Part shown: positions 12,742 to 23,142 of the stretch, in pieces
Layout: the number at the start of each line of letters is the position of its first letter
How positions within the stretch are numbered: position 1 is the first letter of the stretch
DNA from: Sarcomyxa edulis
Lineage: Eukaryota; Basidiomycota; Agaricomycetes; Agaricales; Mycenaceae
Length of the DNA: 64,000 bases
Reading direction: 5' to 3'
Assembly (NCBI GenBank): GCA_009761415.1
Contig: QUOL01000009.1
Location: 682,001 to 746,000 of the forward strand
Notes under the pieces: generated by a model
The model's database searches: none
Seen by the model: only the letters and a program-made list of their open reading frames with translations
What the model was told of the DNA's origin: nothing
Position numbers and translations under genes: made by a program

Positions 12742-13851
12742 ATGGACCATTTTCCAACCAACTGGGGCCGCCCTGTATGCTACTTGTTCCTATCTAGTGG
12801 GGGATTGTGTCTCTGATTATTCCAACTATCTAGAGAAACGACGCATACGACGCGTATGGTACATATCCCATCGCACAACGACCGAACAACGGTCCCAAAG
12901 CCTCTGACACCTTCTCTGCTGGAGTTCAACACACGCAGTTAGTATAGAAGTGCAAATTGACGCCGCCCGTAGACTCTTATTGAACTCGCTCGTTCTTCGC
13001 ACAGACAACCCATTGTAACGGGAACAAGTGTGTTGGCTATCAAGTACAAGGATGGGATAATGATGGCAGCTGACAATCTCGGTGAGCATACGCTGTCAAA
13101 ATTCTCGCTCTTTCAGAAGTTGAGTCATTGTGTTTTCTAGCATCGTACGGCTCGCTCGCCCGTTTCAAGGACATCCAACGTCTCCACGCCGTCGGCAAAC
13201 ACACCATTATTGGTGCTGGTGGAGACATGTCCGATTTCCAGTATATCCAAACCATCCTCGACGAGCTCATGATCGATGAATTTGCCGCTCAAGATGACCA
13301 TAATCTTGGTCCAGCTGAAATTCATGAATATCTGGCTCAAGTCATGTATGCTAGGCGATCCAAGATGAACCCCTTGTGGAATTCGTTGATTGTAGGTGGC
13401 TTCAAGGAAGGAAAACGGTAGGCATATATTTCATATGATATGGAAGACAAGTCTCATTTGTGATCTGCGTAGATTCTTGGCGTACGTTGATCTGATTGGA
13501 ACAACGTACACAGCTTCGACATTAGCTACTGGATATGGTTCATACATTGCCCAACCGCTTTTACGAAAAGCTGTGGAAGGCCGAGAGGACGTCTTGACAG
13601 AGGCGGAAGCACTGAAAATCATTGAAGATAGTATGAGGGTACTCTATTACAGAGACGCGCGCAGTATAGATAAAGTTAGCTTCTTTCCAAATGCTTCTGT
13701 CTGCGCACTGACTGAGTTTTCTTTGCATTGCTTATAGTATCAAATCGCCACTATCACCGCGGCTGGCACCTCTATCTCGGAGTCCCGTCATTTGGAGACG
13801 TCGTGGTCATTTGCGGAAGGTATCAGAGGGTATGGTGCACAGGTACAGTAA
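12742..13851 (+). CDS. PRE4: 20S proteasome subunit beta type 7 (Pre4/PSMB4)
   Basis: Exons are 12742-12774, 12834-12937, 13005-13081, 13141-13417, 13473-13674 and 13738-13851, all in phase, giving about 268 residues, the usual length for this subunit. The start MDHFPTNWGRP and the motif QPIVTGTSVLAIKYKDGIMM are typical of the beta-7 subunit. The NTN-hydrolase fold continues through GGFKEGKRFLAYVDLIGTTY and RDARSIDKYQIATITAAG. This subunit is proteolytically inactive. Its propeptide is removed at or near TG-T, and its C-terminal tail helps dimerise half-proteasomes in cytosol and nucleus. It is a housekeeping gene and anchors this part of the window as normal chromosome. Confidence 0.95.
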
Positions 13852-14540
13852 GACCGCTTTCGTTCATAGGCCGTTGTATTGCGTCAAATGCATTTTTTCT
13901 TGGCCTCCTTGCAACTATGGTTGAAGCTGTTCGAAGCGTTTGCTCTACTTCTTTGAAATTTACCAAGCCCAGTGCTCACCTTTTTATGATGACACTCGTC
14001 CTGTGCTATGGCCGCACGAGCATCATCTGGATTTGCGGAGGTTCCGCTACATGGTCTTTGCTTACTCTCGTCGGGGTAAGTGTTCTATGGAATGTCAGTT
14101 CACAATATGCTGACTTCGAATGTTCATCCTTAGGGATCGCTACAGCTCTAAGGATAGTCAGTGATCTAGACCTTGACCGACATCCTTCGTGATTCGGCAT
14201 TGACGGCTGCCTAAGACAAAAACAAGAGAGATCTTCTCTCGCCCTCCCAGGTAAACTTCACCTTCCACGCCCAGTGCTGGCTGTAGTCGGAACGAACTTA
14301 TCTGCGCAAAATCATCCCACGACTGAGAATCGGTACAGCATCAAGCTGGAAATAGTCTTATCTGCTCGACGTTGTCTAGAGGATGTTGATGTCTACAACG
14401 ACAAGTGTGGCCTATGGGACCTCAATGAAAAGCGTTCAAGACCGTTGAGTGCCTCTCGCCGTCGAGCTTCCTCGAGCGAATGCAATTGTAAGTTCACGTG
14501 CACCGCTAAAATACCTCTTGCCCAATTGCCTGGACACTTT
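13852..14540 (+). other. Possible small exon pair, otherwise no gene seen
   Basis: One plus-strand frame at about 13940-14070 reads a compact charged stretch including WPHEHHLDLRRFRYMVFAYS. It ends at a GTAAGT donor near 14077 and can join across a CCTTAG acceptor at about 14134 to a short tail ending at a stop. It follows the proteasome gene directly and could be an alternative 3' exon or a remnant. No family is recognised. Nothing else in the stretch looks coding. Confidence 0.25.
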
Positions 14541-14720
14541 ACACAGCGTGTTGGCCCAAATTTCCGCCGGCGGAAATTTGGAAAAAAAATCTAAATTTTC
14601 TCAATTTTTTCGCCCAAGATTTTCACCCGCCAAAATTTGGATGATTTTACGTATTTTAACCCTTTTTTCACCGGTCAAAATATAGGGCCAAAATTTAGAG
14701 AAAATTTAGGCCTAGAGATG
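14541..14720. repeat. AT-rich dispersed repeat, copy 1
   Basis: The stretch opens with CACAGCGTGTTGG followed by a run rich in CCAAATTT, GGCGG and AAATTT blocks. A second, inverted copy of the same family lies at 41190-41360. The two share the CACAGCGTGTTG end and a block of about 27 bases with only two or three differences. It contains the perfect palindrome AAATTTCCGCCGGCGGAAATTT. No coding capacity. It looks like a short non-autonomous repeat family, type unknown. Confidence 0.6.
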
Positions 14721-16875
14721 AGAGCTTTCTGGGGGGTTTGCGGCGGTTCACTGGGGGGCAAATGACGGGCAATAGGACCAAGCTGCAGCTGTATATATAA
14801 AGAGTGGGATGTACTGTATATAACAGAGAGTACGAGTAACGGTAGGGCGACGAATTGAACGCGCGTATAGTGCACACTCTGACATGTACCCAATATGGAG
14901 ATATCGGCTCGGTGGATGATGGGGAAGAGCGAGCTGTGAGCATGTAGTACACCTGCAATATGGCATAGCATGAGATTTAGTAGGGAAGGAGATATTGTAC
15001 CATGGTCCGTGAAAGAGGGGTCCGCGACTTCGACGATCCAGAGTAGGATCGCACATTTGAGACTAAAAACAGATCCCGTAAGTCTGTTGGACTGGAGGGT
15101 GGAAGATGCAAAGACTATGATTGTCACGGGGCTGTGTGGGAAAAAGGTTGCTTCAACTTTTGTTCAAATCTCTCGAACAAAAGTTGAAGCAACTTTATTC
15201 TCACGCTAGTGACCTTAGCGTATATCTGAGATATACACCAGTTTTGATGTACGATAGAGAGGGAGAGGCTAGAGCCCAAGGTAGAAGAGAAAATTGGCGA
15301 CCAAAGCACGCACCAGCAATGTGATGCGCATCACTATGGTCGACAAACGGACAGTGAACCTATGAGTGAGTGCAATTCCCGTTGTCAAATGGGAACCGTA
15401 GGGCGAATTTTCAACGCGAGGTGTTCAAAAGAGGGGAAGGTACTGGAACAGCACAACTTGAAGATGCACAATAAGTTGGAAAAACACGGCAGCCCAGAGG
15501 GAACTCCGTCGTACGTATAGACAGTTAGGCCCCCTGTTGTTCCCCATAGCAAAGACAATGGCCAGCCAAGATATATAGTAGTCCGCCGGGGCAGGTCAAA
15601 GAGATTCAACGCACCATGAGAACATGATATTCCGACAGTCAATGATAACGGCGGCATGCTTGCGGCATGCCAAGAAGACCATTTGAAGCGAAGTTCAACA
15701 GATTTGGCATGTCTTTGCTACTCCCAGAAATGGGAACGGTAGCGTTGACTGTAATGGAACTGGTTACCAACTCAGAATGTGATCAATCAACAGTTCTTAC
15801 CATCTAGCTGCTGTCAGCGTCCCAAGAAGTCCGACATCTGCGCCGAGTATCTCATGTCTTGAGCGACCACCTACAGTCAGTGTTATCCCAGCTGAAATGA
15901 TGTCTGACTAGACCATGGAAGACATAGTGCCCCCTCATCGCACTTGCGTTCGGCGTAGTAAGAGATCTTGCGCCTGTTTTGCGTTCTCTGTCAAACGTTT
16001 AGAAAGTGTCGACCAATGGTTCCCAACTTGACTTGAAGCAATATCTATGTACTTACCGTGCTTTTTGCGTGCTTTACCACTTTGCAAGCAGTCAGGACTC
16101 GGATGTGTGCTCTGACCGTCATTAACTTAGTATATGGGGTTGATGGGCATGATGAAGGGTGCACCGTGTTTTGTGTTTCCTGTCAGGATGAGTCTAGATG
16201 GCTAGGATCATCGGTGTTTGCTCGAAAGGCCAAGCCGGTTGTTGTCACTGGAAAACGTGATCCATCACATCCCGTCACATTGCTGTGACAGAATTAGTTC
16301 CAGATGTTGGCGACTTTGAATCCTCTCAATGTGAGGGACAATAGTATGCATATGTGTCAGATCTAGCAGTTAGTTATAACCAGGACATGCAAAATGTAGA
16401 GGAAAAGGAATAGTTCAGAGCATTGGAATATGTGTGACTCTTCTGTGTCACACATGACATTGCTGGTCGAAGAATATCAAGAACTCACCTGTACGCCCCG
16501 GATCTTCCTGTGTCTGGGTCCAAAATCGATGCAATGGAACCTGAATTCTCAAATAAAGCGCGTTCGACGCGTGGAATATCATCAGACGCACCTATATACC
16601 CCCTTATTGTGAGATTCTCGGGAAATCAACTCATTGGGCCGTTGTTGGCTGAGTTTTGAACCCACGCCTATGAGAGAAGAGATTATGGATCAGTAGTAGC
16701 ACTCCATGGGAAAGTATCTGAGAGATGAGCGAGTCGAGAGAAAGGCCGAGACGGGAGGACAGACGACACCCCGAGTACATGAGGTCCGGATGCAAAGTGA
16801 TTTTAAACTCCGCTCCTGTCTTCACTTATCATATTGCAGCCGCTGACGCGTGAACACTCCAGAAAGTCTTGATCC
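14721..16875. other. No gene recognised
   Basis: Only short scattered frames occur on both strands and none has a domain or a convincing exon chain. The one clear structure is the hairpin at 15147-15193, listed separately. The last part is presumably the upstream region of the spliced gene starting at 16876. Confidence 0.35.
15147..15193. repeat. Perfect 19-base inverted repeat (hairpin)
   Basis: Arms GTTGCTTCAACTTTTGTTC (15147-15165) and its exact reverse complement (15175-15193) are separated by nine bases. The arms have no mismatch. It lies in gene-poor DNA, so it could be a fold-back remnant of a small transposon or a structured transcript. No target duplication is visible around it. Confidence 0.85.
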
Positions 16876-18811
16876 TATGAACCTCGTCAATGGATATGGA
16901 GATCCATCTCCATCTCCGAGCATCTATGGCTCAAGAAATCCAACTCCTCGATTGAGCTTTGAAGCTGCCGAATCTATCGCGTCTCAGTCTCAGTCTCAGC
17001 CACGTCCGAGTCCAAAGAGTAGTAGTGTGCGTTATCCATTTTTCAGCGATGAAAAGTATGCTTATATCAAATTTCCCATATATAGGGATTTGATTCCAGT
17101 GTACCATCCCGATTTCAACGGCGTCATATTAGCAGCAGCTTAAAAAGAGATCGGTCAATTCCCGAAGCCTCTGACCAACGTACGTTGTTCGAACACATTT
17201 TGAGCATTCAAATGACTCAGAGTAACAAATATAGCTACAAAAAAGCATGCTCCTGACCACAAAGACAAAGGAAAATCCAAATCCAATCCGCGACGCGTAG
17301 TTCCTCTTCCACCCCATGCTCCTCTCGATAACTCAAAAGTTACGGTGTCGACAACAGCTCTACATGTATCTGGACACAAACCGCTTTACTCTCAGATTGC
17401 AGCCGTCCCCCCTAATAGATCGGACCACCGTTCCCATTCACATAAATCTCCAATAACACCGCTGTCGCACAATAATCCACAGAAATTCTCTAGTAATGCA
17501 TTTCTTGCACCACGACCAGTCCGTTCCGATTCTCAAGCTCCCTCATTTTCAGTCGCATCTACGTCGCACCGCCGTTCCAGTCCTAACTCGCATAAATTAT
17601 CCCTTGCACCACCCCGTTCCGTCTCACACAAGCAGCCGCTTCATTCACCACGCTATCAAAAATCTTCGTCTTCAAAAGCCATCGCGGATCTTGCATCATT
17701 ACAAAAAGCTAATCATGATGATATGCTCCGACTCAACGGAAACCTGAAAAACTTGTTTGGAAAGGCAAATAATACTGCACTCGATATCGAAGGTCTTTCA
17801 AAGCGACTGAGCGAGATTGAAATCTCGTTAAAAGACCAGGATGCGCGGATTGGCGTTACTGAGGCAGCCCTGAAAGCCCTTGAAGCAAATATCCCTGGCA
17901 TTGCGCCGACGTCCCAACCTAGCCACGACTCAGAGTCCGTTCGCAACAATGCTCTAAATGTAAGGTGCTCTATCCAAGAATGTCACGAGTTAGAACTTAA
18001 TATGTTGCTTGTAGAATGCTGTTCGTCTTGTCTTGTTGAATATGATGGATTTGAGCCAAACCGACCTTCTTCCCAACCCACTTCCCAATAATCAATACTG
18101 GATCGATGGCACTACTCCCAACGAGCGCATCCTGCGACCAGATTTTACCATTTCATTCACAAATAACTCCCAGTGGCATTCTGCGTTCATCGAGAAATTC
18201 CGCGCTAGTGCTGGAAATCTTGCTACGGGATGCTCGACACAGATGGTAGAATCACTCAAGAATGCGGACATCAAGAAACTAATCAACCACCACTTCAAAT
18301 ATCTGAAGGGTGTCTACAAGACTCGAAACTCAAACGCAGATACGACTCTGGTATATTTTCACGCTCAAAACGCTCGACGGCGGGAACGTAAATCAAAGGC
18401 ATGTTTCTCTTGTTCTTTCTTGTATGTTTATACTTAAATTGATGATTTCCTTGTATCTAGAAGGCAAAGCTACGCAGGGAAGTCCGGAACGAGTTTCCGC
18501 GGCTCCAACACCCGAGATACGACTTTCTTTTCCAAGTCGAATACATTTCCAGCGGGTACAGTACGTCTTATGAGCATGATGAACAGGGTCTCGCCACAAA
18601 GCGAACAATTGAGTACAAGAAAACAAAAGAGGGTACGACATGGCATACAAAAATTCCCAATTATCGCTCTGAGACTGTACGTTTTCATTCTGTTTCTATT
18701 TTTATGGGATGCGTACTTATATAGTGTGACGTCTAGGTCCAAACATATATCACCGACTTGAACAACGCCATGGAGGAGAAAATTGCAGATTTTCCTGGAC
18801 GCATCAACAGG
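16876..18811 (+). CDS. Unrecognised spliced fungal protein, 3' end lost
   Basis: From the ATG at 16876 the exon chain appears to be about 16876-17047, 17140-17180, 17236-17960, 18015-18398, 18461-18677 and 18739-18811. The N-terminal half is Ser/Pro/His-rich and disordered. A coiled-coil-like segment (NLFGKANNTALDIEGLSKRL and on) is followed by a conserved-looking globular part with YWIDGTTPNERILRPDF and RREVRNEFPRLQHPRYDF, ending in KIPNYRSETVQ...FPGRINR. The style resembles lineage-specific hypothetical proteins of mushrooms; no function is known to me. One intron (18399-18460) would need a GC-AG donor (AAG-GCATGT). The chain ends where a reversed Tnp2-type transposase fragment starts, so the gene is probably truncated by that insertion. 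Confidence 0.55.
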
Positions 18812-19875
18812 TTTGCAATCGCCTTTTTTATAGACGCAGCGGGCATTGATCGAATTGGTGTCCGTTTATCAGTCCCAGAACTTGTTCGTTTGACTTTATA
18901 AAGGACACCGTGACATTGTTTCCTTTGACACTGAGGCGATACAAGTGTTGAAAGTTCGGATGGATGATAAACGTGCCAGCAATCTGGACACAGGATGAAA
19001 TACGTGATCAGATCATCTGGATTGACGCCGAGACGATTTTCGACGGTGCGGAGGGTTCGAGCCATGTTGTCAAGATCAAGGCCATCAGGCGGAGGCTTGC
19101 CCTCGAGCATGGTTATGATTGTTGAACGAGTGGAGGTGAGTGAGTCCTGCACCTGAGCATGAGTAGCACCTCTGTAAGCAGAATTTACAAAAACGTGGAT
19201 ATACGCGTTCCGGAGAACAGGATGCTCGTAAAACGCAGGGGGAAGATTTTGACGAGTTTTGTTGCCATCAGGTGTGGGTTCGTTAGGCTGGTAGGGTTCG
19301 AAAACTGCACCATTGGTGCGGTATAGAGGATCATGATGTATATCGAGTCGTTCGTCGCCATCTTCTGAATCTGTGGATCCTTCCGAGGAGTCGACGTCCG
19401 AGTCTTCAAATGGAGACGGTGTGCGTGAACATGCACTTAACGAGAGTAAGCTTGCAGAGTCCAAGTCCGAATCAGGGTCGTCACCCAGATTGTCCGAGCC
19501 ATTGGAAGGACAATCAGAATCATAAGTGTCGTGAGTTGGGCTGCGATAAGAATCGGGAGATCGTGGAAGATGAAGCGGTGGAGATTGAGGGAAATAAAGC
19601 CTTGGTTCTTCGTCAGCGCTTGGCGAGTAATACAAGCCAGGAGATCCTGGAATTCGAAATTCCAGTGATGGTGTCTCAGAGTGGTGGCGTTCACAATTGT
19701 TTTGAGGTGGCGCAAAAGTTTCTGGATCGGCAGCCACGGGGTTGGGTACTACTATTGACAAAAGTAGCGCCTGTGCTAGTTTCTCGTGTTTTATACGGTG
19801 GTTCCGTATGGTTGCGGGGATCTGCTGTATTCCTCTGGGTTTGCAGTCGGGGCATGGACATGGTTGAGTCCGACG
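18733..19875 (-). pseudogene. Tnp2-type (CACTA-like) transposase, N-terminal fragment
   Basis: A minus-strand frame runs from the left edge of KDZ-1 down to 18733. It contains PCPCPDCKPRGIQQIP near its start, an acidic Ser/Asp-rich middle, and a zinc-ribbon-like segment ILCPDCWHVYHPSELSTLVS...CHGVLYK followed by RTPIRSMPAASIKKAIANLL. This order (N-terminal Cys cluster, acidic linker, CPxC ribbon before the catalytic core) is that of Tnp2-family transposases of fungal CACTA-like elements. The catalytic core is absent: similarity stops near LLMRPGK at about 18790. The 5' part of the same gene lies at 40722-40828, beyond KDZ-1, so the gene is both 3'-truncated and split by the KDZ insertion. Confidence 0.7.
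19869..19875. repeat. Target site duplication of KDZ-1, left copy
   Basis: TCCGACG lies directly before the element end CACTTCAGG. The same seven bases follow the other end at 40722-40728. Confidence 0.85.
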
Positions 19876-21552
19876 CACTTCAGGCGACCCTCCCTCCCCC
19901 ACCTCTTAGGTTGAATTCCGTGACAGGATATTCAACCTAAGAGGTATTTGGCGCCGCTGGGAAGTGGTCCAAGTCACCATATGCTAGGATGTCCCAAATC
20001 CCAATAGGGACCGTCTATGGGCATGGGATGTTGGGACAATTTGCTGGTTCCAAGAGCGGTATGCATATCCCATCTACCCATGGGATGGTCCAATGCTGCT
20101 GGGCTTCCCCAGGATGTCACAGGGTGTCTGGGGGTCCTTTTCCTTTTTTCTTTTTTTTTTTCCTAGCATTTGCATTCAGCACTAGATATCACTGCCATGG
20201 TTTGTAGTACTTATTTCTGACTTATAAAGAGAATTTTTGAGACTGGATATGAGTCACACCTGTGTCAATTCAGATGAGGGTTATTTTACGGTAAAATATT
20301 GTTACTATTCAGATTGAAGCTGCTAATTATTGTAGATCAGACCATTATATGACTGTTACTATCTATATCTGTTCAATCATATTGACTTGTGCTCAGTTGT
20401 TTTGTGTTGTATTTGGAAAACAGGAACATAGTAGTAGCACTCAAGAGTGGTGCAGTACAATGCCTGTCATTGTATATGGAAGGCTGGATCTTCTGCAATG
20501 TGTACAGAGCACGTTTAACAGGAGGAGAACAGGTTGGCATTGCAAGAGGAGTGTGGACGGCCATGTTGGTGTCAAAGTCTGTGCTAGTGTCGTTATCAAA
20601 ATTGAGATCCGGCTGATATTGGCTGTGGTCCCTGACCTCTGTCATGTCATCACGGATTGGAAAATGGAAAAAGTGAGCAGAAGAGGTCAAAGATTGCGTA
20701 CAGATGGAGATGGGGCTGCCAAAGGTGGAAGGGCATGTGCCAAAGAGCAGGGTCTGATCTGGAGATAGTGCTGTTCAATCCAGCATTGTTGATATTGTGG
20801 GTTGAGGTTGGTGTTAGTGTTAGCATTGACAGTGTGGCAATTGGTACAAGGGATGGGTACGGTTAGAGTGGGCGTTGGAGAGGGGCTGACGACAACAGTT
20901 GGCAAGTTTATCGGAAGGTCGGCAGGTGAGATATGGTGCTGCTCGCAAGGGTTTGGAGGTGGTGTCTATCGTTGTTGCCAAAGACTTGTTTGATTTTGCC
21001 TGCTGACGGCTTTGTATGCCCTTATTGGGTGAAGGGGCAATGATGAAAGATTTGTCAGAGATATCTGTCGACGGCTCTGCGTGTGTTGCGTGAGGAGAGT
21101 GATGGCCTGCTCGTGGTGCTGCTAGTCTTGACTTTGGAATGACGCTCTGTTGTTAACGCATACCAAGTAAATGACTACCCTCTTTGGTCTAAGCTCTCAA
21201 TGTTGCTTCCTATACCTTCAATCAACATGTACATTGGTTGGGAATTCCCAGCCATCAATTGGGACGTTCCCAATAGTCAATGTGATGTCCCAGCCAACGG
21301 TGGGATATTCCCAGTGATTGACAGTATGATCCCATCACTCGATGGGACGTCCCAACCATAGAGACGGGATCTCCCAAACATGATTTAGAAGGTCCCAGGA
21401 CATTAATGCTGATGCGGGATCTTCCCATGTCAGATGGGAAGATCCCAAATTATACCATGGATATTCCCATGGTGTAAGTGACATTTAATCAGGCAATCGG
21501 GGAACATCCCACCAGTGCCCAATATTATTTGACGGGAAATCCCAAAGTCATA
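19876..21552 (+). repeat. KDZ-1 left terminal inverted repeat (1,677 bases)
   Basis: Matches 39045-40721 in reverse complement; paired positions sum to 60597 throughout with no gap and no difference found in the parts compared. Identity ends at AAAGTCATA (21552). It carries a subterminal hairpin (19902-19944, 15-base arms starting CCTCTTAGG) and many short palindromes of the GGGA-N-TCCC type, plausible transposase binding sites. Short frames inside it occur in both copies and look non-coding. Confidence 0.92.
19902..19944. repeat. Subterminal hairpin of KDZ-1
   Basis: Arms CCTCTTAGGTTGAAT and ATTCAACCTAAGAGG flank a 13-base centre that is itself partly complementary. It lies 26 bases inside the element end, and the mirror copy is at 40653-40695. 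Hairpins at this place are typical of transposase recognition or transposition-control sites; that role is inferred. Confidence 0.8.
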
Positions 21553-22720
21553 TGGATGTTCCCCACACTTGATGGGAGTACCCATCTCTTGCGTCAGTCT
21601 TGTTAAATTCTTGGATGTTCTGCGCAGTTTTAGACTTGCAGAACAAGACCAATCCCGTGAGACTGACTATGTCACACAATGACATAGAGATAGACCTTCA
21701 GCTTTGAGAATATGATGGCTTATCTATATCATAGTCACGCATGGTCACATCACATGGCATTCTTGAAAGGCCGATGTGACTCATTTCAATGGCAACATCT
21801 GATCGCCCAGAACTGGTTAACAAGAGACGTACAGGAATCCCAGAACAAAATTGATCTCCCAGAACTGGTTGACAAGAAACGTACAAGAATCCCAGAACAA
21901 AATTGATCTCCCAGAACTGGTTGACAAGAGACGTAAATCCCAGAACAAAATCGATCTCCCAGAACTGGTTGACAAGAGACGTAAATCCCAGAACAAAATC
22001 GATCTCCCAGAACTGGTTGACAAGAAACGTACAAGAATCCCAGAACAAAATCGATCTCCCAGAACCAGAACAAAATCAATCTACCAGAACTGGTTAACAA
22101 GAGACGTACAAGAATCCCAGAACAAAATCGATCTCCCAGAACTGGTTGACAAGAGATGTACATCAAAAGCAAACTCTTGTTAAACAATTTAGAATCCGTT
22201 GACAATAGGTGTGCCTTAGACGCCTAGTCTTGTGGAATGGTCATGTATTGGTGGACAAGAGACATGTCTCAAACGCAAAGTTTCATTATATTCCAGACGG
22301 TCATTACATAGTGTCATCTGATCACACAATGTATTTCTAACTATTCTGACAAATGTATGATACCCAAATAGTTTGAGTTGAGACCTCCCAGTTTGAGTTG
22401 GGACTTCCCAGTTTGAGTTGGGACGTCCCAGTTTGATGTGGGGATGTTGAACCTGTGAAATGGGAACATGTCTCTGTGCCCGGGAAGTGACATGCTTCCC
22501 TGGGACATTCCCGCATCTGATATGGGTTGTTCCATCTGATGATGGGGACGTCCCATACGTGATGGGATGTTCCCATCAGTGAAACTGGGAAGTCCCCACA
22601 TACCTTGGCAATAGCCCCAAGTTATTTGGGACATCCCAGTATCAGGATGGGAAACCCACAAGGAGTCTGGGAACTCCCCGACCTCTGGGAATGTCCCACA
22701 ATGCCAGTGGGATAAGCCCA
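21236..22720. promoter_or_regulatory. Subterminal GGGA-N-TCCC palindrome clusters
   Basis: Two clusters, 21236-21545 and 22377-22715, hold about ten each of short palindromes with the form GGGA-N(2-5)-TCCC, for example GGGAATTCCC, GGGACGTCCC, GGGATATTCCC and GGGACATTCCC. Spacing is about 20-40 bases and the flanks are unrelated. The first cluster is inside the left terminal repeat and is mirrored at 39050-39365; the second is present only on the left side. They are likely transposase-binding iterons (inference). Confidence 0.6.
21806..22165. repeat. Tandem repeat, 47-52 base unit, about 7 copies
   Basis: The unit contains CCCAGAACTGGTTGACAAG, ACGTA and ATCCCAGAACAAAATCGATCT. Some units lack a five-base CAAGA insert and one is shortened to about 26 bases. 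Both strands stay open across much of it because the unit lacks stops, but I see no sign that it is coding. It lies just inside the left terminal repeat and has no counterpart on the right. Confidence 0.8.
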
Positions 22721-22856
22721 TCTGTTTGAGACAAGTGTTCAAGTTCCAAGTTTTGAAATGTCTCAAGCTGCATCAATTCCAAGGCACTGGGAAGAACATG
22801 AACTATCCAAGTCCACATTGATTAATTGTGATATACGAAGAATATTCTAAGGTCAA

Positions 22857-23010
22857 AATCATGCACAAGTCCATGGCAATAGCAGGTATGCAGGTATAAG
22901 CCAAAAGTAAAAGTAACGGCATATGCAAGTCCATGGCAATGGAGGGTATAAGCCAAACTTTAGAGGTAAACGTAAAAAATATGCAAGTCCATGGCAATAG
23001 GTGGTATAGG
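22857..23010. repeat. Tandem repeat, about 60-base unit, 3 copies
   Basis: Three copies of a unit with ATGCAAGTCCATGGCAAT, GGTAT and AGGCCAAA/AAGCCAAA cover 22857-23010, and a fourth decayed copy follows near 23045. It lies between the subterminal region and the 3' end of the first cargo gene. Confidence 0.65.
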
Positions 23011-23142
23011 CCAAAAATGATAGTCTGAGGGAGAAATTATGGAAAGCCACATAGCTATAGTAGGAATAAGGCAGAAACTAATATGAAACAATTAAATTAG
23101 AGAAAACCATGTATAAACCAATAGAAACAATAAATAAACAAC

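Noticed and set aside
21806..22165. Open frames of 110-139 residues on both strands
   Set aside because: They come from a stop-free tandem repeat and have no homology or start context; not called as genes.
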